Source: an archaeon
Lineage (GTDB): Archaea > Thermoproteota > Nitrososphaeria > Nitrososphaerales > JACAEJ01
Direction: 5' to 3'
NCBI GenBank assembly: GCA_024256265.1
Contig: JACGUK010000006.1
Location: 1 to 64,000 of the forward strand
Length of the DNA stretch: 64,000 bases
Of the stretch, positions 16,194 through 23,443 are shown one piece after another. Positions within the stretch are counted from its first letter, which is position 1. Each line of letters begins with the position of its first letter. The notes below the pieces were generated by a model that worked only from the letters and a program-made list of their open reading frames with translations, made no database searches and was not told the DNA's origin. The translations under genes were made by a program, and so were the position numbers.

Positions 16194-16325
16194 TCAGAAA
16201 TTAAGTTCAAACTTGGTTCTACATAGCTCTAGAAAGTTAAGGCATCGAGCCATCTCTTTAATTTGACCCTCTATGTGAAATTGTAGTAAAGGTACGAATG
16301 CCTTATTTAAGGGTTCTTCATTCAA
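16194..16325 (-). CDS. Small hypothetical protein downstream of PCNA (43 residues)
   Basis: A TTG at 16325 opens a 43-codon frame with convincing protein character: EPLNKAFVPLLQFHIEGQ, then KEMARCLNFLELCRTKFELN. It lies 38 bp after the PCNA stop on the same strand and could be co-transcribed. I recognise no family, and there is no membrane segment. Its reality rests only on composition and position; it may be a fragment. Confidence 0.35.
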   Translation of the reverse strand: MNEEPLNKAFVPLLQFHIEGQIKEMARCLNFLELCRTKFELNF

Positions 16326-16363
16326 AATTTAATACGATTAAGATGATAAAAGCTCGTAATCGA

Positions 16364-17125
16364 TTATCTCTCTTCAATCCTTGGAGCGAGATAGAAGTGT
16401 ATCTTACCACCAAGATCGCTGAGCTTTAGCTCAAGCCTTATGGGCATCTTGCTCGAGTATTCAAGCAAAACTGTATCTGATGCTGTAACCCTGATTATGC
16501 TCGATAGATACTCTATGTTGTAGGTTGCTTTGCTGTCCTCCTTCACCTCCAGCTCTAATAAATCCTGATTCGCTCTCTCTAGAGTTACAGAGCCTGAGCC
16601 AATATCACTCTTGCCAGAGAACGCTAATCGATCTTTCGAGGCTTCTATGGTCACATGGTCTGAAATGGCAGAAATATCACTTAGTATTCTTTCGAAGGCT
16701 CTCTCAGCTATTGTGGCTTTGACATTGAAGCTTAGCTTAGGAAGAGGTGTAGGTCCATAAGTACTTTCTATTAAATGTAGTAAAAATTCTCTCTTATAAC
16801 CATCAAAAATCCTAAGGACGAGCATCTCATCTGCTGTTGTAATCTCTATGCTATCCTTCACATCAGCCCTTTTTATCAGCTTTACAAAGTCCTCCATTTT
16901 TATGCTGAACTTGAATGGTTTATCACACTCATACTTCTCAAAGGCTGATTTTGGCCATGATAGATCTACAAGGGCTACATGTGACGGATCCATAGCCCTA
17001 AATGTTATTCCTTCTGGTGATGCTTCAAAAGTTGCTTCTTCCACAAGTGTTGAAACTGCTGATGAGACTACCTTCCATTCCCCTGATGTAGAGGTCTTAG
17101 CTAAGAATACCAAATCAACCACCAT
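16364..17125 (-). CDS. pcn: DNA polymerase sliding clamp PCNA
   Basis: A 253-residue clamp starting at ATG 17125 (MVVDLVFLAKTS). An ATG 17 codons upstream is in frame, but it would add residues absent from the family. Conserved features include EATFEASPEGITFRAMDPSHVALVDLSWP and the C-terminal PIRLELKLSDLGGKIHFYLAPRIEE. It tethers polymerase, ligase, FEN1 and other PIP-box proteins to DNA. The single copy in view suggests a homotrimer, unlike the three paralogues of many Crenarchaeota. Confidence 0.95.
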   Translation of the reverse strand: MVVDLVFLAKTSTSGEWKVVSSAVSTLVEEATFEASPEGITFRAMDPSHVALVDLSWPKSAFEKYECDKPFKFSIKMEDFVKLIKRADVKDSIEITTADEMLVLRIFDGYKREFLLHLIESTYGPTPLPKLSFNVKATIAERAFERILSDISAISDHVTIEASKDRLAFSGKSDIGSGSVTLERANQDLLELEVKEDSKATYNIEYLSSIIRVTASDTVLLEYSSKMPIRLELKLSDLGGKIHFYLAPRIEER

Positions 17126-17256
17126 TGACACAATTAAGCGTTGCCAAGGGATTATAGATAAACTTATCTTGAGCAATTACCAGCTTTAAAAGAGAAGCCC
17201 TTGGTGAAGCAGAAGATAGACCCATTGGCTTGTGAAAAGCTACTGGACGAATTCAT

Positions 17257-18396
17257 CTAATAAAAATCATCAGTATCAACTTTATCTTCATATCTCTCTT
17301 TTAATAATTTTTTAATCTCTTCAGCCAATTTCCTACCAATGAAAGGGATTTTTAACAAGCCGTTCTCGCCCTTCTCCTCATAAATCTCTCCGATATCTTC
17401 CTTTAATTCATCTATTGTCCATGCTGCTTTTCTGTATGCCCACTCCTTGTAGAGATTCTCTCCGCTCAATTGAAGCTCTCTTGCCTTTAAGTAAAGTATA
17501 CCTGCTACCTCTTTATTTAACCTAATATTTTGAGGATAAAATTTTGTAGGTCTTGGAATATAGTTTAAGACTTCATACCTCTCACAGAGTCTTAATATCT
17601 TTCTATGGATTTCTTTGTAATAATCTTTCATAACTTTCTCATCAGAGTATAAATTTTCATATTTATGAATCAAATTTTGGTTAAATTCTTCTAAAGTCTG
17701 ATAGAATTTTTTCTTACAGTATCCCCAAAGGGTAAGACTTGCATCTAGCACATAGCTACCACCAAACTCCTTGGTCTTTTTTACAACTTCCTCCAAATTA
17801 TCATCATCATCGTAAATGTATGGAAGAATGGGCATGAATACTGTTCCAGTCAATATGCCTTCTTTTGAAAACCTTTTCATAGCCTCAAACCTTGATATAA
17901 CTGTTGGTGCTTTTGGCTCAAAGATTCTTCTTATTTTGTCATCATTTGTAGTAATTATTGAAAATCCGATGTTTGCATAAGCTTTATCATTTATTTTCTT
18001 TATCAAATCTAAATCTCTCAAAACAAGAGGTGATTTTTCGTTTATGAATACTGGAAATCCTAGATCGAATATTACTTGAAGCATCTCTCTTGAAAGTCTA
18101 TACTTAGCTTCTACTGGTTGCCAATCTCCAATAGAGATTATATCTATTGGCTTATCCCTTAATTCTTTTCTCAATAATTCTGAAGAATTCTCTTTTATCT
18201 GAATGATCTTATCAAAATCCTCTTGATCATCATAGGGGTTATATTTTCTATCCCACTCATAACAGTAAAGACAGCCATATTGACAGCCAAGATAAGGGCT
18301 TGCTGAATATTTATTCCAGAACCATCCACCATCACAATGCTTGTAAACGTTTAAAATTCTCTTCGGTTTGTAAGTTTTACATTTAGCATCGAGCAT
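17257..18396 (-). CDS. SplB-like radical SAM protein with C-terminal helix-hairpin-helix domain
   Basis: A 379-residue protein related to spore photoproduct lyase-like radical SAM enzymes. The 4Fe-4S cysteines are C38, C42 and C45 (GCQYGCLYC), followed by the barrel motifs DIISIGDWQPVE, FINEKSPLVLRD and NIGFSIITT. The last ~70 residues differ from the usual family: LYLKARELQLSGENLYKEWAYRKAAW... then GLLKIPFIGRKLAEEIKKLL resemble the helix-hairpin-helix N-terminal domain of polymerase beta-type DNA repair enzymes. A DNA-directed function is therefore likely. It lies 8 bp after a JAMM protease gene on the same strand, so the two probably form an operon. Confidence 0.75.
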   Translation of the reverse strand: MLDAKCKTYKPKRILNVYKHCDGGWFWNKYSASPYLGCQYGCLYCYEWDRKYNPYDDQEDFDKIIQIKENSSELLRKELRDKPIDIISIGDWQPVEAKYRLSREMLQVIFDLGFPVFINEKSPLVLRDLDLIKKINDKAYANIGFSIITTNDDKIRRIFEPKAPTVISRFEAMKRFSKEGILTGTVFMPILPYIYDDDDNLEEVVKKTKEFGGSYVLDASLTLWGYCKKKFYQTLEEFNQNLIHKYENLYSDEKVMKDYYKEIHRKILRLCERYEVLNYIPRPTKFYPQNIRLNKEVAGILYLKARELQLSGENLYKEWAYRKAAWTIDELKEDIGEIYEEKGENGLLKIPFIGRKLAEEIKKLLKERYEDKVDTDDFY

Positions 18397-18404
18397 TTAA
18401 ATCA

Positions 18405-18788
18405 CTAAGGAATTATTGAGTACTTTACCATGATCCCTTCACGATTAAATACTCCTATATTTTTTTCAGAATTGTAAGGATAAGCTATTATGACCATTAT
18501 TCTGCCATAGAAGTTATTCAAATCTTCCAAAGACGGTTTTAATACTCCAGATGGGTGTGAATGGGCTACTCCAACTATGGATAAATCTAAAGGGAGCATA
18601 TGAAAGGGGAAGCTTGAGAAGCTTCTGCCATGTGTAGCAAGAGGAGGGATTACTATTTCCTTAACTATGATTTCATCTTTACCTACCTTCCCCCTAAGAA
18701 GAAGTATACCTTCATTTGGGTGAAAGTTCTTAGCATAGCTCAAGAGGCTATCTATTATTGAAGCTTTGAAAGTAATCTTTTTAACCAT
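18405..18788 (-). CDS. JAMM/MPN domain metalloprotease
   Basis: A 127-residue JAB1/MPN protein with a complete JAMM zinc site: E26, H76 and H78 in VAHSHPSG, S86 and D89. Such proteases remove ubiquitin-like proteins, or process ThiS/MoaD-like sulphur carriers by cleaving after the GG. No other domain is present. It is the first gene of a two-gene operon with the radical SAM protein. A MoaD-like protein ending in GG is encoded 4.4 kb downstream and is a possible substrate (inference). Confidence 0.85.
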   Translation of the reverse strand: MVKKITFKASIIDSLLSYAKNFHPNEGILLLRGKVGKDEIIVKEIVIPPLATHGRSFSSFPFHMLPLDLSIVGVAHSHPSGVLKPSLEDLNNFYGRIMVIIAYPYNSEKNIGVFNREGIMVKYSIIP

Positions 18789-18824
18789 TTATAAGATTAT
18801 CAGATCGAGATGCTCTATTTATCT

Positions 18825-18950
18825 TTACATTCGTCCAAGTTGTGAGCCAATCACTCCTTCATCCCGCCAAATAGCTACTCTTCGTCTAAGCCACCGTCTA
18901 ACCTGCAAAAAAAGCACCTCCTTGATTTTCTTTCTCACTTCTCTAGACAT
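18825..18950 (-). CDS. Short Arg-rich ORF (41 residues)
   Basis: An ATG at 18950 opens a 41-codon frame, SREVRKKIKEVLFLQVRRW... ending GSQLGRM. It is basic and amphipathic and could be a small nucleic-acid-binding peptide or a chance frame. No ribosome binding site is visible. It lies between the HXXEE-like gene and the JAMM gene on the same strand. Confidence 0.25.
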   Translation of the reverse strand: MSREVRKKIKEVLFLQVRRWLRRRVAIWRDEGVIGSQLGRM

Positions 18951-18991
18951 AAAATAAAAGAAAAGATGAGTTTAGTATTACGAAACCTCCA

Positions 18992-19477
18992 TTAACTCTT
19001 CTTTGTCTTCAACCATCGTTGGGCAAAAAGACCCCCGATCATTAGAATTGTTAGGATGGTTCCAATGGCGATGGAAACAACAAAATGTGATAGCAAAATA
19101 TTTCCTTGCAGTAAACTGTATCTTATTATAAAGTACATAATTATCCAGTAGAGCGGGCTTGTCATTAAACCAGGGGAATATTCCTTAAACATCGCTGTTC
19201 CGAGCACATGCCAGAAACCATTTGTAACAAACAACCAACTTATGCTTAGAGGAATAATAACCCAAGTTCCTCCCAATATCTCATAAAGGACTATGCTAGT
19301 AATGTTAATTATATGAACAACTGTGTTGAACCAGAAAAATTTCTTTGCACTATAATCTGACCAGAAATGCTTTCTCACCATATTAACAAATCCACCACCA
19401 GCTAATGTTTCATCAAGACAATGAATACAATATGCGGCTTCCATTCCCCAAAACAGAATGTTCAAGGGTATCTCCAT
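18992..19477 (-). CDS. Membrane protein, HXXEE-like family
   Basis: A 161-residue protein with about five transmembrane segments. H19-x-x-D22-E23 in its first helix region and an internal TNGFWHVLGTA segment resemble the HXXEE family of uncharacterised membrane proteins, although the first Glu is Asp here. The histidines and acidic residues could bind a metal. No functional context: neighbours are small unrelated genes. Confidence 0.5.
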   Translation of the reverse strand: MEIPLNILFWGMEAAYCIHCLDETLAGGGFVNMVRKHFWSDYSAKKFFWFNTVVHIINITSIVLYEILGGTWVIIPLSISWLFVTNGFWHVLGTAMFKEYSPGLMTSPLYWIIMYFIIRYSLLQGNILLSHFVVSIAIGTILTILMIGGLFAQRWLKTKKS

Positions 19478-19551
19478 CTTCTTCCCTCTTTATCTCTTGT
19501 GCCCAATTTCTTTATAAATAAAGATGTAAATTTAACTCACAGAATTAGATG

Positions 19552-19755
19552 TCAATCTTCATTCTTTTGAATATTCTTTAAATAATCTTCTCTAATCTTC
19601 TTTGCTAATTCTCCATCTTCGATTATAAATGCACCACGGTAACCACATTCCTTGCAGTCCCAAAGACTCCATAATTGAGGAAGACCCGACGCCCAAAAGA
19701 TATCAGTTGAACCACATCTAGGGCAGAACTTAGACCCTTTTTTGCTCTCTGTCAT
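19552..19755 (-). CDS. Small zinc-ribbon protein
   Basis: A 67-residue protein with CPRCGSTDIFW and CKECGYRGAF, a two-CxxC zinc ribbon, then a short charged helix (ELAKKIREDYLKNIQ). The conserved LPQLWSLWDCKECGYRG pattern is common in archaeal stand-alone zinc ribbons of unknown function. A 10-bp inverted repeat lies just upstream. Confidence 0.7.
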   Translation of the reverse strand: MTESKKGSKFCPRCGSTDIFWASGLPQLWSLWDCKECGYRGAFIIEDGELAKKIREDYLKNIQKNED

Positions 19756-19761
19756 ACCTAT

Positions 19762-19813
19762 TCTGATAGAAAAATTTCTCTTCTAGAATTTAATGTTTTC
19801 AAGTTCTATCAGA
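19762..19813. repeat. 10-bp perfect inverted repeat upstream of the zinc-ribbon gene
   Basis: TCTGATAGAA at 19762-19771 and its exact reverse complement TTCTATCAGA at 19804-19813 are separated by 32 bp. The left arm begins 6 bp before the zinc-ribbon start. It may be a two-site operator or the end of an mRNA structure. Confidence 0.4.
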
Positions 19814-19881
19814 CTTAGATAAACTTCATCATACATTTTGTATTTTTGTTAAGTCTTTGATAATTAAGAGGCTTAAAAAAT

Positions 19882-19902
19882 GGAAGGGAATTAAATCCCT
19901 CC
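19882..19902 (-). terminator. Hairpin terminator after the 19922 gene
   Basis: On the minus strand GGAGGGA and TCCCTTCC pair around a TTTAAT loop, with one bulged base, and are followed by ATTTTTTAAG. It begins about 20 bp after the stop of the DUF3303-like gene and would end its transcript. Confidence 0.5.
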
Positions 19903-19921
19903 TTAAAACGAATCTATCGTT

Positions 19922-20236
19922 TTATTTGGCTTGTTTTAGCATTTTTATTGCTTCTTCGAGACCGAATGCCATTTTGTATTCAGTCGTGTTAAAAGAATCC
20001 CATGCTGACATCTCCGGCTCCATACCGAATTTTAGGAGAGCTTCCTGACTGGGGGCATCATACACAAAGTACGTTAGGTGTTCTGAAGGCACATTCCAGA
20101 CTCCAATTACTTTGACTCCATGTTTCTTTGCTAGTCCCTCTAATTTATTTGCGGCATCCAAAATCATTTTTCTGTTTTTCTCATTGAACATTGGACAGCT
20201 TTCAGGAGAATGCCTACCTATCCCTATGTAGATCAT
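19922..20236 (-). CDS. Small dimeric alpha-beta barrel-like protein (DUF3303-like)
   Basis: A 104-residue protein starting MIYIGIGRHSPESCP. Strands alternate with helices (NKLEGLAKKHGVKVIGVWNVPSEHLTYFVYDAPSQEALLKF), which suggests a ferredoxin-like dimeric barrel as in DUF3303 or related stress proteins. No catalytic residues are certain. A second barrel-type protein, GYD, follows divergently at 20457, so the pair may be functionally linked. Confidence 0.5.
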   Translation of the reverse strand: MIYIGIGRHSPESCPMFNEKNRKMILDAANKLEGLAKKHGVKVIGVWNVPSEHLTYFVYDAPSQEALLKFGMEPEMSAWDSFNTTEYKMAFGLEEAIKMLKQAK

Positions 20237-20331
20237 ACCATGACTCGATTTTCCGAATCTATATATGAATCTTGTGGTCAGCAGAGTTAAGGTTTACCTA
20301 AAAAGTCAGCATGCCGATGAAGTAATCTCCT

Positions 20332-20385
20332 AATAAAAATAGGGCGATGAGAGCTAATACTCTACTCTCATAGATTGGAGGACTA
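20332..20385 (+). pseudogene. Decayed copy of the 20770 short ORF
   Basis: Codon by codon this stretch aligns without gaps to part of the 40-residue ORF at 20770, including the shared ACY-CTR-CTC-TCA core and GGA-GGA. It carries a TAG where the other copy has TAT. It lies about 70 bp upstream of the GYD gene, and its sibling lies about the same distance upstream of nnr. Confidence 0.4.
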
Positions 20386-20456
20386 TGTTAAGAAGCCAAC
20401 GGTAAGTCAGAACCTAAGTATTAAAACTTAAATATTGATCTTGTCAAGTTATTCAT

Positions 20457-20723
20457 ATGTTATTCGTCACCCTTGTGAGAATGAGGCAAAAGATCACTAA
20501 AGAGACAGAGGAAAGAGCAAGCCAGTTTATGAAGAAACCGCCTCCAGGTATCAAAATCCATAACGTACTTTATACTTTAGGAAGGTTCGATGCTGTAATA
20601 TTTTACGAGGCTCCAAGCGAAAAGGAAGCTATGGTAACTTCATTGATGTGGGCTGATATAGCAGCAACAGAGACTTTGGTGGCAATTCCGAGAGAAGAGG
20701 CAATAAAACTTCTTAAATCATGA
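20457..20723 (+). CDS. GYD domain protein
   Basis: An 88-residue protein of the GYD family, with a ferredoxin-like fold: IHNVLYTLGRFDAVIFYEAPSEKEAMV is the family signature (GxYDxV). Members are small, widespread and of unknown role. The ATG at 20457 follows a TTAAATATT promoter-like stretch by about 25 bp. The N-terminus is a few residues shorter than usual. Confidence 0.75.
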   Translation: MLFVTLVRMRQKITKETEERASQFMKKPPPGIKIHNVLYTLGRFDAVIFYEAPSEKEAMVTSLMWADIAATETLVAIPREEAIKLLKS

Positions 20724-20769
20724 CTTTCACAACCTCTATCTTTTTTATTCATTCATAGATCAACTGAGC

Positions 20770-20892
20770 ATGAAGGCACGCATAGAAGATAAGTTAAGAA
20801 GGGTTTCGCTAAAAATAAAGGGTGAAAGGAGCTTAACCCTGCTCTCATATGGTGGAGGATTTAGACATTTATACTCTATTTTTAAGAGGTAA
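20770..20892 (+). CDS. Short conserved-looking ORF (40 residues)
   Basis: ATG 20770 to TAA 20892 encodes a basic 40-residue peptide: KARIEDKLRRVSLKIKGERS, then LTLLSYGGGFRHLYSIFKR. A diverged, stop-containing copy of its centre occurs at 20332-20385 in the same codon phase, which argues that it was or is coding. No family recognised; it could be a microprotein or part of a small repeated element. Confidence 0.4.
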   Translation: MKARIEDKLRRVSLKIKGERSLTLLSYGGGFRHLYSIFKR

Positions 20893-20927
20893 ACGTTAAT
20901 TTAACCCTTGTTTATCAATTGATTGCC

Positions 20928-22460
20928 ATGAGCACTATAACACCAGAGGAGATGGCTATAGCTGATGAAAACTCAGAGTATCTAGGAGTGCCTAGATTGC
21001 TCTTGATGGAAAATGCAGGAAGGGCTATAGCGAATGTTGCAAAGGAGAAGCTAAAAAAGATTCCAAAGGATAAAGTTGTGATAATAGCTGGAACTGGAAA
21101 TAATGGAGGAGATGGTTTAGCATGTGCAAGGCATCTTGCTAATCAAGCAGATGTAATAGTCATCCTATTAGGGAGAGCAGAAGAAATTAAGACTGAGGAA
21201 GCATCGAAGAATTGGCAAATTATAGAAAAAATGATTCTTAATATTCAATACGCTCTAGCTCCTGATGCTCAATCTTTAGAGAATTTAAAAAGTGAAATAG
21301 AAAGTGCAGACATAATAATCGATGCCATATTTGGTACAGGCATAAAAGGTAAGATTAGAGAACCTTTCTCATCAGCCATAGACATAATAAATTCATCAAA
21401 AGGCTTCAAAATAGCCATTGATATACCATCAGGATTAGACCCTCTGACTGGAGATGTTCATGATAAATCTGTGAAAGCAGATGTAACTGTAACTTTACAT
21501 AAGATGAAGCCAGGATTGATGAATAGAAAGGAGATAACAGGAGATATTATAATCTCTCCTATAGGGATGCCTCCTGAAGCTGAGATAATAGCAGGTCCTG
21601 GTGATGTACGCTATTCTATGAAGCCAAGGCATAAATACTCAAAGAAAGGAGACTTTGGTCGCTTATTGATAGTAGGAGGTAGCAAAGAGTACTCTGGAGC
21701 ACCAACATTGGCAGCTTTAGCAGCTCTTCGTACAGGCGTTGATATAGCTATAATAGCTGCACCAAAGAGTGTTGCTGATGTAATAAGATCCTTTTCCCCA
21801 AACCTTATAGTGAGAAGGCTTAAGGATGATTATCTAACATCAAAAGATATTCCAGAATTGAAGAGTTTATCAGAGAGATGCACGAGTATAGTAGCAGGTC
21901 CAGGTCTTGGATTAGAAGAGGAGACAAAAACTGCTATTCTGAGCTTTATGAAGGAAGTAGGAAAGGATAAGCCCATGCTAGTAGATGCAGATGCTCTAAA
22001 GGCTCTTTCAGAAGAACCTACATGCTTGAAAAATTATCCAACAATAATTACACCTCATGCAGGAGAGTTTGAAATTGTAACTCATAGTAAAATAGCACCA
22101 CCAGATAAGCTTAAGGATAGGATTAAGCAGGTTCAGAGAGAAGCGAAGATAATGGGTTTAACTATACTATTGAAGGGTCATGAAGATATAATATCTGATG
22201 GAGATAATTTTAAGATAAAAACGACTGGAAATCCAGGAATGACAGTTGGCGGGACAGGAGATGTATTATCAGGAATAGCTGCCACCTTCTTGGCTTGGGG
22301 AGTAAAGCCCTTTAGAGCTGCTTGTGCTGCTGCTTTCGTATCTGGATTTGCTGGAGATTTAGCAGTAAGAGATAGAGGATATCATATCGTTGCAACAGAT
22401 GTTATAGAGAAGATTCATGAGGTGTTGAAGAAGTTCGATACTCCTCCATTCATCATGTAA
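20928..22460 (+). CDS. nnr: Bifunctional NAD(P)HX epimerase/dehydratase
   Basis: A 510-residue two-domain repair enzyme for hydrated NADH and NADPH. The N-terminal YjeF_N epimerase domain has VIIAGTGNNGGDGLACARHL and IAIDIPSGLDPLTGD. The C-terminal carbohydrate-kinase-like dehydratase domain has GDFGRLLIVGGS, ITPHAGEFE and GNPGMTVGGTGDVLSG, the ADP/ATP site. ATG 20928 is preferred over the TTG three codons upstream. Both active sites look intact. Confidence 0.95.
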   Translation: MSTITPEEMAIADENSEYLGVPRLLLMENAGRAIANVAKEKLKKIPKDKVVIIAGTGNNGGDGLACARHLANQADVIVILLGRAEEIKTEEASKNWQIIEKMILNIQYALAPDAQSLENLKSEIESADIIIDAIFGTGIKGKIREPFSSAIDIINSSKGFKIAIDIPSGLDPLTGDVHDKSVKADVTVTLHKMKPGLMNRKEITGDIIISPIGMPPEAEIIAGPGDVRYSMKPRHKYSKKGDFGRLLIVGGSKEYSGAPTLAALAALRTGVDIAIIAAPKSVADVIRSFSPNLIVRRLKDDYLTSKDIPELKSLSERCTSIVAGPGLGLEEETKTAILSFMKEVGKDKPMLVDADALKALSEEPTCLKNYPTIITPHAGEFEIVTHSKIAPPDKLKDRIKQVQREAKIMGLTILLKGHEDIISDGDNFKIKTTGNPGMTVGGTGDVLSGIAATFLAWGVKPFRAACAAAFVSGFAGDLAVRDRGYHIVATDVIEKIHEVLKKFDTPPFIM

Positions 22461-22499
22461 GAACTAGAAAGAGCTTTAAACATCCATTGTATTTTAGCT

Positions 22500-23126
22500 T
22501 TGGTTAAAATGGCTTTTGAGCATAGAAGAACTTTTAGCTTGATAGAGATTCAGCATCTATTGATTGCATGGCTTGCACTTGGGTTAGCCTTCTCCATATC
22601 CATGTTAGGACTACCAAATATCAATGAATTAGGACCGTTCATAAGAATTTTCATGATCTCTTTATTGACTATAGGTGCTGGATTCATAGGACATGAGCTA
22701 ACCCATAAATTCGTAGCCCAAAGATATGGATGCTTCGCAGAGTTTAGGATGTGGCCTTTAGGATTGATATTTGCTCTATTTTTCGCTTTAACTTTGGGAG
22801 TCGTATTCGCAGCTCCTGGAGCTGTATATATTACACCAGTTTCATTCGGTTTAGGCTATGGTATAACTAATAGAGAGAATGGGATAATATCTCTATCAGG
22901 TCCACTCACAAACGCTCTTCTTGCCCTGATCTTCTTTCCTTTGATTTTTTACACAGGGCTCTTAAATGAAATAGGGCGATTAGGATTTTTCATAAATCTT
23001 CTTCTGGCAGCCTTCAACTTGATACCCTTTCCACCTATGGATGGGCATAAGGTATTCATTTGGAATAAAGGAATTTGGGCTATGGTGGCTATACCGTTAT
23101 GGGCTATAGTTATTATATCGATATAA
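22500..23126 (+). CDS. Site-2 protease family (M50) membrane metalloprotease
   Basis: A 208-residue integral membrane protease. The zinc motif HELTH lies in FIGHELTHKFVAQRYG, and the second metal ligand region is NLIPFPPMDGHKV (N-x2-P-x4-DG). About six hydrophobic segments surround them. It likely cleaves membrane-embedded regulators; no partner is evident. The start is TTG 22500, with ATG 22509 as an alternative. It is 39 bp downstream of nnr. Confidence 0.88.
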   Translation: MVKMAFEHRRTFSLIEIQHLLIAWLALGLAFSISMLGLPNINELGPFIRIFMISLLTIGAGFIGHELTHKFVAQRYGCFAEFRMWPLGLIFALFFALTLGVVFAAPGAVYITPVSFGLGYGITNRENGIISLSGPLTNALLALIFFPLIFYTGLLNEIGRLGFFINLLLAAFNLIPFPPMDGHKVFIWNKGIWAMVAIPLWAIVIISI

Positions 23127-23148
23127 TATTTAACCTATTATGTTAAAA

Positions 23149-23430
23149 CTAACCCCCACTAACTGTGGGTAAGATGAAGATTTCATCCCCATCCTTCAAA
23201 GGTGTTTCAAACTCTTTCAAGAACTTGGCATTCTTGCCATTGATAAAGAAGCTCAAAAGACGCCTTGGCTTTCCTTCATCATCTAAAATTCTATCTTTAA
23301 AGTCATCTCCATATTTCTTGATCAACTCTTTTACGACTTCTCCTAAATTATAGGCTGATACTCTAACTTCTTTCTCTCCTCTAGTTACACTAGCTATTAT
23401 AGATGGCATGATGACCTTAACATTTGCCAT
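23149..23430 (-). CDS. MoaD/ThiS-like (SAMP-type) ubiquitin-fold protein
   Basis: A 93-residue beta-grasp protein ending in GG (FILPTVSGG), the terminus that is adenylated for sulphur transfer or protein conjugation. The pattern LGEVVKELIKKYGDDFKDRILD...FFINGKN...LKDGDEIFILP is typical of archaeal MoaD-family proteins. It is 13 bp downstream of a threonine-synthase-like gene and probably in its operon. It may serve molybdopterin synthesis, protein conjugation, or sulphide donation to the neighbouring PLP enzyme; the context favours the last (inference). Confidence 0.88.
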   Translation of the reverse strand: MANVKVIMPSIIASVTRGEKEVRVSAYNLGEVVKELIKKYGDDFKDRILDDEGKPRRLLSFFINGKNAKFLKEFETPLKDGDEIFILPTVSGG

Positions 23431-23443
23431 ATTCTACACCAAT

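Noticed and set aside
17162..17260. Open frame of 32 codons on the plus strand upstream of PCNA (ends PLACEKLLDEFI)
   Set aside because: Reads like protein but has no good start, and lies in the pcn promoter region; at best a fragment, too weak to annotate.
20320..20395. GATGA-containing segment considered as a C/D box guide RNA
   Set aside because: No CTGA D box in the right place, and the similarity to 20770-20892 is in codon phase, which favours a decayed reading frame.
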